A DNA stretch of 64,000 bases from Lentilactobacillus otakiensis DSM 19908 = JCM 15040. Its GTDB lineage: Bacteria > Bacillota > Bacilli > Lactobacillales > Lactobacillaceae. The stretch covers positions 405,563 to 469,562 of the forward strand of contig NZ_AZED01000011.1 of assembly GCF_001434145.1 (NCBI RefSeq), written 5' to 3'. The notes below the pieces were generated by a model that worked only from the letters and a program-made list of their open reading frames with translations, had not been told where the DNA came from and searched no databases. Below are positions 9,238-16,961 of the stretch, one piece after another; position 1 is the first letter of the stretch; the number at the start of each line of letters is the position of its first letter. Both the position numbers and the translations under genes were made by a program.

Positions 9238-10089
9238 TTAATCATCCAGCGACTGTCTGGTTTTCTGTGCTTTGGCAAAGGTCGCGTAGATCGCTGCTTC
9301 GTCTTGGCTTTTAATTGCTTGTTCCAGTTGACTGAGTTGCTGTTGGAACGCTGCCAGCTCCCTACTAACCACTTCAGAATTGCTCATCATGATTGCCGTC
9401 CACATCTGAGGATTCGATGCAGCAATCCTGGTGGTGCTCTTGAAGCCACCGGCTGCGGCTTTTAACCCGACCGGATCATCTGCCAAACCCTCAGCGATAC
9501 TATTTACCAAGGCTGCAGCCACAGCATGTGGCACGTGGCTTAGTTCGCTAACCAGTTTGTCATGGGTTTGCGCCGATGTAGTTATCCAATCAACATTTGC
9601 CGATTTTAATAGTTTCTGAAAATCGCGAAGTTGCCGTTCAGTTTGTGAACCAGTTACCAGAAAATATTTGGCATTCTTGAATAGGTTCACTGTCCCGTTT
9701 TGACTCCCAGTCAAATGCGATCCAGCCATCGGGTGACCACCCATGAAGGCAACCCCCTTTTGAGTTAATCGCGTGGCTGCAGTCATAATGGCTTGCTTGG
9801 TGCTACCGACATCCGTCACCAGGACACCATCCTTTAGAGACAACCGGCTTAACTCACCAATTTGATCCAGAATCACTGAAACTGGGCCAGCCAAGATGAT
9901 CACATCGGCGCTTTTCGCCCCATCTGTGAAAGCGACCCGCGAGTCGATCATCTGATGTTCCAGTAAAAAGTCGGCATTGTCATCATCTGGATCACTACCA
10001 AGAATTGTAACGGCAGCATCCCCATCCTTAATAATTCGGGCAATTGAACTGCCAATTAATCCAAGTCCGCTAATTAGAACTGTCGTCAT
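9238..10089 (-). CDS. tyrA: Prephenate dehydrogenase
   Basis: About 283 residues. Oxidatively decarboxylates prephenate to 4-hydroxyphenylpyruvate, the tyrosine branch. The NAD-binding Rossmann motif GLGLIGSSIA is at the N-terminus, and the prephenate motifs GGHPMAGSH (about 118) and ELSHVPHAVA (about 185) carry the catalytic His. There is no fused ACT or chorismate mutase domain; the mutase is separate at the head of the operon. I use the ATG at 10087-10089 because GAGGTGA lies 6 bases before it, overlapping the aroA stop; the GTG at 10095 leaves no spacing. Confidence 0.94.
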   Translation of the reverse strand: MTTVLISGLGLIGSSIARIIKDGDAAVTILGSDPDDDNADFLLEHQMIDSRVAFTDGAKSADVIILAGPVSVILDQIGELSRLSLKDGVLVTDVGSTKQAIMTAATRLTQKGVAFMGGHPMAGSHLTGSQNGTVNLFKNAKYFLVTGSQTERQLRDFQKLLKSANVDWITTSAQTHDKLVSELSHVPHAVAAALVNSIAEGLADDPVGLKAAAGGFKSTTRIAASNPQMWTAIMMSNSEVVSRELAAFQQQLSQLEQAIKSQDEAAIYATFAKAQKTRQSLDD

Positions 10090-10095
10090 CCGCAC

Positions 10096-11412
10096 TCACC
10101 TCGATATCAACGTGGCCAAATCATCAAAGAATTCCGGATAGGAGATGTTAATACTATCAGCACCGGCTAAAGTCATTGGCTGTTTCACGAGAAGAGCGGC
10201 AACCGCCATGACCATGCCAATTCGATGATCCCCATGGCTATCCAGTTGAGAATCTTCAAGGTGCCAAGTTTGGCGCCCGTCAATGATAAAACCATCGTCC
10301 AGTTCTTCAATGGCAATTCCTAATTTATGGAATTCTTCGACGATTGCTGAAATCCGATCGGTTTCTTTCACCCGGAGTTCGCCGGCACCGGTAATTTTAC
10401 TGATACCGTTTGCTTTGGCCGCTAATAAAGCAACCAACGGTAATTCGTCAATCACTGCTGGAATCTCGTCGGCACCAATTTCAATTGGCTGCAAGTCAGC
10501 AGATTCAATTGTCAAATCAGCAGTCGGTTCACCACTACTATCTTCATTAGAGAGACTAATCTTGCCACCCATTCGTTTCAGAATGGAGTATAAACCGGTC
10601 CTGGTATCATTCATCCCCACATTCCGTAAAGTTACCTTAGAGTTGGGAACCAAGCTGGCGGCGACCATAAAGAAGGCGGCTGAAGACATATCACCGGGCA
10701 CATTCAATGTGATCCCGTGCATCTGTGGTTCTGGATGAACGGTGATGGTCACGTCGTCTGCTTCAGTCTCAATGTCCGCCCCAAACGCCCGCAGCATTTT
10801 TTCTGTATGGTTTCTGGTTGGCTGTTTTTCAACCAGGATTGAATCGCCCTCAGCTTGCAGTGCTGCTAAGATGAGCGCACTTTTGACTTGCGCACTGGCA
10901 ACTTTTAAGTGATAGTCCACGCCATGCAGTTTTTCACCGTTGATGATTGCTGGCAGATGGCCATCAGTCACTTCAATATTGGCACCCATTTCTGCCAATG
11001 GTTCACTGACACGTTTCATTGGCCGTTGTGATAATGAAGCATCCCCCGTTAATTCGGTTGGGAAGTCCTGCCCAGCTAACAATCCCATGATCAGCCGAGT
11101 GGTGGTGCCGGAGTTACCCATATCGAGTGGTTGTTCCGGTTGCTGTAAACCGTGCAGCCCAACACCTTGAATGGTCACCACATCGCCGTCTCTGGTGATT
11201 GGAACCCCTAGCTGTTGAAATGCCTTCAGTGTGGATAAACAATCTTCGGCGGTCAAGAAGTGATGCAGGACAGTGGTCCCTTCACTAATGGCGCCGAACA
11301 TAATTCCACGATGAGAAATGCTCTTGTCACCGGGAACGGCTAATGTGCCTTGGAGCCCAGTTTGGAGATTTCCTTGGAGCTGTTTAATTGATTTGGTTTC
11401 GCCTTTTTCCAT
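10096..11412 (-). CDS. aroA: 3-phosphoshikimate 1-carboxyvinyltransferase (EPSP synthase)
   Basis: 438 residues. Joins phosphoenolpyruvate to shikimate-3-phosphate. Visible signatures: PGDKSISHR (about 27-35), MGNSGTTTRL (about 100), the LSQRPM phosphate loop (about 130) and LRVKETDRI (about 355). The sequence around the PEP site (GNSGTT followed by RLI) differs from the class I GNAGTAMR loop, as in many Gram-positive enzymes. Stop codon sits 7 bases before the tyrA ATG, so the two are probably coupled. AGGAGG lies 5 bases before the start. Confidence 0.95.
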   Translation of the reverse strand: MEKGETKSIKQLQGNLQTGLQGTLAVPGDKSISHRGIMFGAISEGTTVLHHFLTAEDCLSTLKAFQQLGVPITRDGDVVTIQGVGLHGLQQPEQPLDMGNSGTTTRLIMGLLAGQDFPTELTGDASLSQRPMKRVSEPLAEMGANIEVTDGHLPAIINGEKLHGVDYHLKVASAQVKSALILAALQAEGDSILVEKQPTRNHTEKMLRAFGADIETEADDVTITVHPEPQMHGITLNVPGDMSSAAFFMVAASLVPNSKVTLRNVGMNDTRTGLYSILKRMGGKISLSNEDSSGEPTADLTIESADLQPIEIGADEIPAVIDELPLVALLAAKANGISKITGAGELRVKETDRISAIVEEFHKLGIAIEELDDGFIIDGRQTWHLEDSQLDSHGDHRIGMVMAVAALLVKQPMTLAGADSINISYPEFFDDLATLISR

Positions 11413-11421
11413 AGGAACCTC

Positions 11422-12591
11422 CTAGAATTTTTTCAGTTCGTCACGATATTGGGCGAGCTGTTCTTGCAACCTTTGTAAATTATCACCGTCAAATTTGTCA
11501 GTTAATGCCTTGGCTAATTCAATGGCAACGACACTTTCAATCACAATTGATGCGGGCACAATCGCCGTGGTATCAGAACGCTCGACGTTGGCTTTTTTAA
11601 CTTCTTTGGTCTGAATATCAACACTTTGAAGTGGCTTGTACAGGGTTGGAATCGGCTTCATAGCTGCTTTGACGATAATTGGCATCCCGTTAGTCATGCC
11701 GCCTTCAAAACCACCCAGATGATCCGTATTTCGGAAGAAGCCGTCTTGTTGGTTCCAGTCAATCTCATCCATCACTTGACTGCCAAAACTCGCGGCAGCC
11801 TTGAAGCCATCACCAATTTCAACACCCTTCATGGCGTTAACCCCCATGACTGCTGCGGCAAGCTTACCATCTAACTTGGTATCCCAGCTGATGTAACTGC
11901 CGAGACCGGCAGGAACGTTGGTCGCAACTACACGAATAATGCCACCCAAAGTATCACCGTCACGCTTGGTCTGGTCGATCAAATCGTGAATCGAATCTAC
12001 TTTAGATTGGTCGATGATTCTAAGATCATTTTGTTCAATCTCATTTTCAATCTTGGTAACGTCCAATTCAGGATTTTCATCAGTAGAAATCTGGCCGATT
12101 TGTTCGACATACCCAACAATTTGAATGCCTAACTGCTCCAAGAATTGCTTGCAGACAGCGCCAATAGCAACTCGAATGGCTGTTTCTCGAGCAGACGAAC
12201 GCTCCAAGACATTTCTCAAATCCTCGTGACGATACTTCATGCCACCCACCAAATCGGCATGGCCTGGACGTGGGCGTTCAACTTTTCTCAATGTGTTTTC
12301 AGGGGTTTCTGGGCTCACCGGATCCATGATCTCGTTCCAGTGGGCATGGTCCCGATTTTGAACGACCATCGCAATTGGTGAACCAAGGGTAATCCCATGA
12401 CGAACACCGCCGGTAATGGTTACTTCATCGTGTTCAATTTTTTGGCGGTTACCGCGGCCGTATCCTCCCTGACGTTTCTTGAGTTGGGCATTGATGGCAT
12501 CGACATCCAAATGCAACCCGGAAGGGATTCCTTCAATAATCCCTGTTAATTGTGGGCCATGAGATTCTCCAGCAGTTAAGTAATTCATCAT
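11422..12591 (-). CDS. aroC: Chorismate synthase
   Basis: 389 residues. Eliminates phosphate from EPSP to give chorismate, using reduced FMN. Family signatures: TAGESHGP at the N-terminus (residues 6-13), QGGYGRGNRQ, GRASARETA-like ERSSARETAIRVA (about 130) and the GGFEGGMTNG loop (about 290). The tandem ATGATG start overlaps the TGA of the preceding chorismate mutase, so translation is coupled. Second gene of the operon. Confidence 0.96.
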   Translation of the reverse strand: MMNYLTAGESHGPQLTGIIEGIPSGLHLDVDAINAQLKKRQGGYGRGNRQKIEHDEVTITGGVRHGITLGSPIAMVVQNRDHAHWNEIMDPVSPETPENTLRKVERPRPGHADLVGGMKYRHEDLRNVLERSSARETAIRVAIGAVCKQFLEQLGIQIVGYVEQIGQISTDENPELDVTKIENEIEQNDLRIIDQSKVDSIHDLIDQTKRDGDTLGGIIRVVATNVPAGLGSYISWDTKLDGKLAAAVMGVNAMKGVEIGDGFKAAASFGSQVMDEIDWNQQDGFFRNTDHLGGFEGGMTNGMPIIVKAAMKPIPTLYKPLQSVDIQTKEVKKANVERSDTTAIVPASIVIESVVAIELAKALTDKFDGDNLQRLQEQLAQYRDELKKF

Positions 12592-12902
12592 TTGTTCTCC
12601 TTTTGCATTAATTCGTGTTGGTAGTCACGTGAGTTTTTTAAAATTTCTCGGAAAATGTTTTGTAGATACTGACGGGTCTCCACATCTGAATCGAGCTGTC
12701 CGACTGAGTCGAGAACTTGCTGCTCCCGATCGGCATCCAACACCGGCATTTGAGAATCTGCCTTGATCTGGCCAATCCGCGCGGAAGTTTTAAACCGTTC
12801 TTGCAGTAAATCAACCATTGAGTGATCGATATCGTTAATTGATTCTCGTGCAGCTTGAATTTCACGTTGACTATCGGTTGAATCCTGAATATTATTTGTC
12901 AT
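12588..12902 (-). CDS. Chorismate mutase, AroQ type
   Basis: A small all-helical enzyme of 104 residues converting chorismate to prephenate. AroQ features: an N-terminal ARESINDIDHSMVDLLQERF helix with the active-site Arg, the RIGQIKADSQMPVLDADRE stretch with Lys and Asp, and C-terminal FREILKNSR. First gene of the aromatic operon, directly downstream of the attenuator terminator. The ATG at 12902 is chosen because AAGGGG lies 8-9 bases upstream; a GTG at 12911 would touch the site. No prephenate dehydratase gene is present in this operon. Confidence 0.9.
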   Translation of the reverse strand: MTNNIQDSTDSQREIQAARESINDIDHSMVDLLQERFKTSARIGQIKADSQMPVLDADREQQVLDSVGQLDSDVETRQYLQNIFREILKNSRDYQHELMQKENK

Positions 12903-12924
12903 TATCAACACCCCTTATTTCCAT

Positions 12925-12960
12925 GAAAAAAACCAGCTAGATATGGTATCCAGCTGGTTT
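12925..12960 (-). terminator. Attenuator terminator of the aromatic operon
   Basis: On the minus strand ACCAGCTGGAT and ATCTAGCTGG pair and are followed by seven T residues, 20 bp before the chorismate mutase gene. It ends the leader transcript starting near 13170 when not prevented by alternative folding. Confidence 0.85.
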
Positions 12961-13084
12961 ACTAAATTCGTAAAGAATGGTAACTCACCCAGCCAGACTA
13001 TTACGTCTAGTGGGCTCAACAAAACATTGACTCTGCACCACTTGGACGCGAACGCTCAAATTTGCGTCCGCCCCGAAGCGGACA
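12961..13084 (-). promoter_or_regulatory. Alternative-fold segment of the aromatic operon leader
   Basis: Between the leader peptide stop and the terminator are competing helices. A hairpin GTCCGC/GCGGAC (13066-13083) follows the stop codon directly. Its 3' arm GGACGC can instead pair with GCGTCC at 13044-13049. A further hairpin (12988-13014) pairs CTAGAC with GTCTGG, and its GGCTGG arm can also pair with the CCAGCT of the terminator. This arrangement is that of a ribosome-sensing attenuator. No T-box GGTGGNACC motif occurs. Confidence 0.7.
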
Positions 13085-13144
13085 CTACTTAAAGTAGGCA
13101 TAGTCAAAATAATAGGCTGAAGTTTCAGTTATTTGCTTTGTCAT
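13085..13144 (-). CDS. Aromatic leader peptide (19 aa) of the aro operon
   Basis: ATG at 13144 with AGAGGA about 10 bases upstream opens a 19-codon ORF, MTKQITETSAYYFDYAYFK, ending in TAG. Six of the last ten residues are Tyr or Phe (codons TAT TAT TTT, then TAT, then TAC TTT). It lies between a good promoter and a terminator in front of the tyrosine/phenylalanine biosynthesis operon. A ribosome stalled on these codons when charged Tyr or Phe tRNA is scarce would alter the downstream fold. A peptide of the same length and design precedes the MFS carrier at 20.3 kb. Confidence 0.8.
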   Translation of the reverse strand: MTKQITETSAYYFDYAYFK

Positions 13145-13176
13145 GGTTATCAATTCCTCTCGTAAAAGTTGTATTA

Positions 13177-13205
13177 ATTAAAACATATTAGAAATTATTC
13201 GTCAA
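13177..13205 (-). promoter_or_regulatory. Promoter of the aromatic operon leader
   Basis: TTGACG (13200-13205) and TTTAAT (13177-13182) are separated by exactly 17 bp, with an upstream TG for an extended -10. The second leader at 20.6 kb has the same hexamers and spacing. Confidence 0.82.
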
Positions 13206-13242
13206 CCCTAATAATTTACTCATAGGATTTTAATTACTATTA

Positions 13243-14508
13243 CTAGATTGCTGCGCTGACTTTACTTGGGGCTTCCTGATGCTCACTAACCTTGGCAGCT
13301 GCCTGTTCGTGAACTCTGGTTCCATTTTGATAAACATCTTTATCGTGTTGAATCACACTAATATCATTAATTGGATTTTCTTCCATTGAAATGAAATCGG
13401 CATAGTTACCTGCAACAATTTGCCCATATTCATTATCAACATGCATCGCTCTGGCACAATTAATAGTGGCTGAATCAATTGCCTGGGCAGGGGTCATTCC
13501 GGCCTTCTCAACGTATAATTCCATTTCGTAGGCACTCTCATTTCTAAATCCGTTGTAAGGTGTCCCGGCGTCAGTGCCCATCGCGATTGGAATCCCTGAC
13601 TGGACTGCCTTGGTAATGCTGGCAAAATGCTTCTTAATATTGACGATCACTTTTTCTCTTGCCCAATCAGGTACGGTATCCTTGCCATATTTATAAATGG
13701 CATACATTGCGTTCATGGTTGGTACGACCACTGTACCGTGTTCCTTCATCATCGCGATGGTCTCATCATCGATATCAAAGGCGTGTTCCACCGTATCAAA
13801 CCCGGCTTCAACGGCTTCTTTCACCCCGGCATTTCCCTGAGCATGAGCGGCCGCCGTTTTACCTTTATGATGGGCTTCAGTAACAGCAGTTCTGGCCTCT
13901 TCTGGTGTAAATTGTATATCATCAGGTGTTTCACCATTCTTGAGGACGCCGCCGGTGACCATCATCTTGATATTATCAACACCGTTCTTCATTGCTTGAC
14001 GGACACCTTTTCTGACTTCATCGACCCCATCAACTTCGTAGCCGCCACCTGATCCATGACCACCAGTGATTGAAAATGCTTTGCCGGAAGTCATCACTTT
14101 GGGGCCTCTAATCCAGCCCTTCTCCTGCATTTTCTTAACTTCAATATCAATGTCGAAGGCAGCACCCACGTTTCGAATATAGGTAACGCCGTGGTCAATC
14201 GCATCTGCCATGTTTCTCACGGCAAACATCGTATTAAATTCACGTGAATCTGAGTGGCGTTGCTCCTTGCCATCATTCCACCAATAGGTCGGAATACTCG
14301 TAATATGCGTATGTGCGTTCATAATTCCCGGCATTACATATCTACCATGCATATCGGTTACTTCATCGACGACTTGGTTGGTGGAACTGCCGTTGCCAAC
14401 TTCGACAATCTTACCGGTATCCGTGTCAACCACCATATGCTGGTTGGCTACAAAGTTTTGTTTCTCATGGTTGTAAATTGCGACATTCGTATAATTGATT
14501 TTTGTCAT
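13243..14508 (-). CDS. Metal-dependent amidohydrolase
   Basis: 421-residue cytoplasmic enzyme of the amidohydrolase superfamily, imidazolonepropionase/Xaa-Pro-dipeptidase-like subgroup. The metal site is visible: HAHTHI-type NAHTHI near residue 67, a Lys near 190 in the KMMVTGG stretch, HAQG near 220, EHAFD near 245, and GTDAGTPYNG near 315. Such proteins hydrolyse cyclic amides or dipeptides; the substrate here is unknown. It follows the OppA-like lipoprotein gene with no terminator between, which suggests degradation of an imported peptide. The ATG has AAAGGAAG 7 bases upstream. A small strongly initiated ORF overlaps its 5' end. Confidence 0.85.
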   Translation of the reverse strand: MTKINYTNVAIYNHEKQNFVANQHMVVDTDTGKIVEVGNGSSTNQVVDEVTDMHGRYVMPGIMNAHTHITSIPTYWWNDGKEQRHSDSREFNTMFAVRNMADAIDHGVTYIRNVGAAFDIDIEVKKMQEKGWIRGPKVMTSGKAFSITGGHGSGGGYEVDGVDEVRKGVRQAMKNGVDNIKMMVTGGVLKNGETPDDIQFTPEEARTAVTEAHHKGKTAAAHAQGNAGVKEAVEAGFDTVEHAFDIDDETIAMMKEHGTVVVPTMNAMYAIYKYGKDTVPDWAREKVIVNIKKHFASITKAVQSGIPIAMGTDAGTPYNGFRNESAYEMELYVEKAGMTPAQAIDSATINCARAMHVDNEYGQIVAGNYADFISMEENPINDISVIQHDKDVYQNGTRVHEQAAAKVSEHQEAPSKVSAAI

Positions 14509-14593
14509 AATAAATCTTCCTTTCGATGTAAAATGCTTGGTTGCGGACTAACTGGGATGGAACATCATTTGGATTTGTTAACTGGTATGCCAT
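14465..14593 (-). CDS. Possible 42-residue small protein or leader ORF
   Basis: ATG at 14593 is preceded by AAGGAGGTGG, one of the strongest ribosome sites in the window. The ORF reads MAYQLTNPNDVPSQLVRNQA and continues for 22 more residues, ending inside the amidohydrolase gene in another frame (44-bp overlap). No family is recognised and there is no signal peptide. Its ribosome site could feed translation of the amidohydrolase by coupling. It may equally be a remnant or chance ORF. Confidence 0.4.
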   Translation of the reverse strand: MAYQLTNPNDVPSQLVRNQAFYIERKIYYDKNQLYECRNLQP

Positions 14594-14771
14594 GGCAACC
14601 ACCTCCTTAAGTGTGGTTCGGTTCGGTTTGGTTTTCTTCTGTTACTTTGTCGAAACGTGTTCCGACGCAACTGACACTGCGATCTAAGATTCTCGGCTTC
14701 AAATCTAAAGTCGGGATTTCAACCCGAGAAGCCTTAGCTCTCCGAGTCAAAACGTTGCTCGTCACACTCTG
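14594..14771. other. Hairpin-rich spacer between the OppA and amidohydrolase genes
   Basis: 178 bp with two inverted repeats: TTCTCGG..GAAATC with its partner at 14690-14730, and GTCGGAAC/GTTTCGAC at 14649-14666. Neither is followed by a T-run, so they look like mRNA processing or stability structures rather than terminators. No promoter stands out. Confidence 0.5.
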
Positions 14772-16409
14772 CTATTTCCAATACGCATACTGCAGCTTCC
14801 CAGACTGACCGGACATTGCATCCCACTTCAGACCGCCAACTTTACTGCTGATCAAATGGGCCTGTGAGGCTTGGTAGGTTGGTGCAACCGCTGCGATTGA
14901 CATCAATCGCTTATCTGCCTGCTTTTCAAATTCCCAACGCTGGTTGGCATCGTACTTGGTGGTGTCGTCAACCTTATTCATCAACTCATCATATTGGGCG
15001 TCCTTAAATTTGGAGAAATTGATCGTATTATTACTGCGCATGCCATCCAAGAAGTTTTGGGCATCCGGGTAATCCGGGCCCCATCCAACGGTACAAATAT
15101 CAAAGTCCGTTGAGAAATCCCGAGTGACGTGGGTCGCATGAGGCACAGATTCAATGTTGATAGTCAGACCCTTCAAATTGTTGGAAACAGCGCCTTGAAC
15201 ATATTCTGCCAATTTCTTTTCGGTATCGGTATCATCGACCAGGAAATCAAGCGAGATCTTATCTTTACCAATCTCCTTTTGTGCCTTTGTCCAATAGGCT
15301 TTAGCTTTAGCGGTATCAGTTGGCGCCTGATCACCCATTTCAGAAGTGAAGTCTTCGCCAGTCTTAGGATCTTTAGCGTAGTTCTTTGGCACGATGTTAT
15401 TTGCGCCAATTGAGCCATCCTGCAACACGTCTTTTGCGAGTTGATCCTGATCAATCACCATGCTGATAGCTTTTCTCAAATTCTCATTAGATGTGACCTT
15501 CTTCTTATCATTGAAGTAAATGTAATTGTTCCGGCCGGTTTCAGTAACGACCAAATTCTTGTTGTTCTTATTCTGCTTGACGTACTGGCCAGTCAGGCTG
15601 GTCAGATCGATCTGTCCGCCATTGAACATGTTTTGGGCGGTATTGTTATCTTTGACAACCGTCACGTCAATTTCAGGAATTTTGACATTTTCAGCATCCC
15701 AATAATTCTTGTTCTTTTCATATTTCCACGAATCGTTGGTACCGTTCCAACCTGTGATGACGTATGCCCCATTGGCAACGGTCTTATCTGAACTTGAACC
15801 ATATTGACTGCCATATTTCTTAATCGCTGACGTTTGAATTGGATAGAAATTGGTAAATTCATAATTCATGAACGGTACCGGTTTGGTTAATTTAATTGTG
15901 AATGTCCGATCGTTCACTGCATGAATCCCGAGTTTGCTGGGATCTGCTTTGCCATCATTAACAGCAGCAAAATTTTCGATATATTGAATGGACGTTGTCT
16001 GCTGTGATTTGGTCTTGGGATCAGCTTGGCGATCAATTGAATTGACAAAATCTTCAGACTTGATTGCTGAACCATCTTGCCATTTGGCATCTTTTTTAAT
16101 GTTAAACGTGTACTTAGTCCCGTTCTCGGTTGGTTTCACCACTTGGTCCACCACGCCCGCAGCAATTTTGTTATCAGCATCCCGGCGATAAATTCCTTCA
16201 CTGACTTGATCGATGACCGCGCCACCATTAGTTTCAATCGATTTGGTTGGATCAATGGTTAATGGCTCACCTGGAATCGTTATTTTTAAGGCCTTCTCAG
16301 CGCTCCCCACGCCTCCGCCAACTGCTGTCGACGCACAGCCGCTTAATAAGACAGCCATAAATCCAATAACGACACTAATCATGGCTGTAAATCTGATATC
16401 CTTAAACAT
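14772..16409 (-). CDS. Oligopeptide-binding lipoprotein (OppA/SBP family 5)
   Basis: 545-residue extracellular substrate-binding protein for peptide ABC uptake. The signal peptide ends in the lipobox LLSGC, so it is anchored by lipid. Typical family stretches are SDEGIYRRD-like QVSEGIYRRD, KWQDGSAIKSEDFV and YDELMNKVDD near the C-terminus. I start at the ATG at 16409 with GGAGGAAT upstream; the longer reading runs back into the T-box. No permease or ATPase genes lie next to it, so it must use a transporter encoded elsewhere. Controlled by the T-box at 16481-16788. It is about one third identical by eye to the second OppA at 43.0 kb. Confidence 0.92.
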   Translation of the reverse strand: MFKDIRFTAMISVVIGFMAVLLSGCASTAVGGGVGSAEKALKITIPGEPLTIDPTKSIETNGGAVIDQVSEGIYRRDADNKIAAGVVDQVVKPTENGTKYTFNIKKDAKWQDGSAIKSEDFVNSIDRQADPKTKSQQTTSIQYIENFAAVNDGKADPSKLGIHAVNDRTFTIKLTKPVPFMNYEFTNFYPIQTSAIKKYGSQYGSSSDKTVANGAYVITGWNGTNDSWKYEKNKNYWDAENVKIPEIDVTVVKDNNTAQNMFNGGQIDLTSLTGQYVKQNKNNKNLVVTETGRNNYIYFNDKKKVTSNENLRKAISMVIDQDQLAKDVLQDGSIGANNIVPKNYAKDPKTGEDFTSEMGDQAPTDTAKAKAYWTKAQKEIGKDKISLDFLVDDTDTEKKLAEYVQGAVSNNLKGLTINIESVPHATHVTRDFSTDFDICTVGWGPDYPDAQNFLDGMRSNNTINFSKFKDAQYDELMNKVDDTTKYDANQRWEFEKQADKRLMSIAAVAPTYQASQAHLISSKVGGLKWDAMSGQSGKLQYAYWK

Positions 16410-16480
16410 AGCAATTCCTCCAATAATTTTGTATTGATATCGATGAGGATACAGCCGTGTTGTGTCCATGAAACACAAAA

Positions 16481-16788
16481 AGCGCCCAATCAGAAGTTAA
16501 ACTTCTAAAAGGACGCTTTAGCGCGGTACCACCTTCATTGTGGAATAAATTCCACCTCTCGCGTACAACCGGTCGACTCGGTATACGTTGGCGCTGTATT
16601 GGGCGCACCCTAGTGACTCTTTGCGAATCACCGTGCTCAAAATTGACTTTAAGTAATTAAGAAATTACGCCTTCACAGATCACGACGCTCTCTTTGAATT
16701 TCTTAATACCGACTTTTCAATTTCTCTAAGCACTTTCTCATCGATATCTAATGTCATGTACAATAACGAATCCTGGAAAGATTGTCAA
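16481..16788 (-). promoter_or_regulatory. T-box leader 1 with promoter, upstream of oppA-like gene
   Basis: Promoter TTGACA (16783-16788) and TATTGT (16760-16765) at 17-bp spacing, then a Stem I region with the AGAGAG motif, the T-box sequence GGTGGTACCGCG (16521-16535, minus strand) and a terminator AGCGTCC/GGGCGCT (16481-16517). The UGGU bulge predicts a tRNA with discriminator base A. I could not assign the specifier codon confidently. Confidence 0.9.
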
Positions 16789-16961
16789 CACCACTTTGCA
16801 AAATTCGAGCCATTCTCGAGATTCATCTTCAAGTGACATCCCCATGTCATCAAGGATCCACAGCCTTTGAAAAATTTCAAAATAAGTTTGATTGACTTAC
16901 TTCATTTGCAATGTGAAAATGACATTGAGATAAAATTTGAAAGTAATTTGGGGTGATCATC

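Noticed and set aside
12925..13205. Considered a T-box for the aromatic operon leader
   Set aside because: No GGTGGNACC antiterminator sequence and no Stem I motifs; the aromatic ORF with a post-stop hairpin explains the region better.
14641..14771. Considered a tRNA or CRISPR-like element because of the inverted repeats
   Set aside because: No cloverleaf, no T-loop consensus and no regularly spaced repeats.
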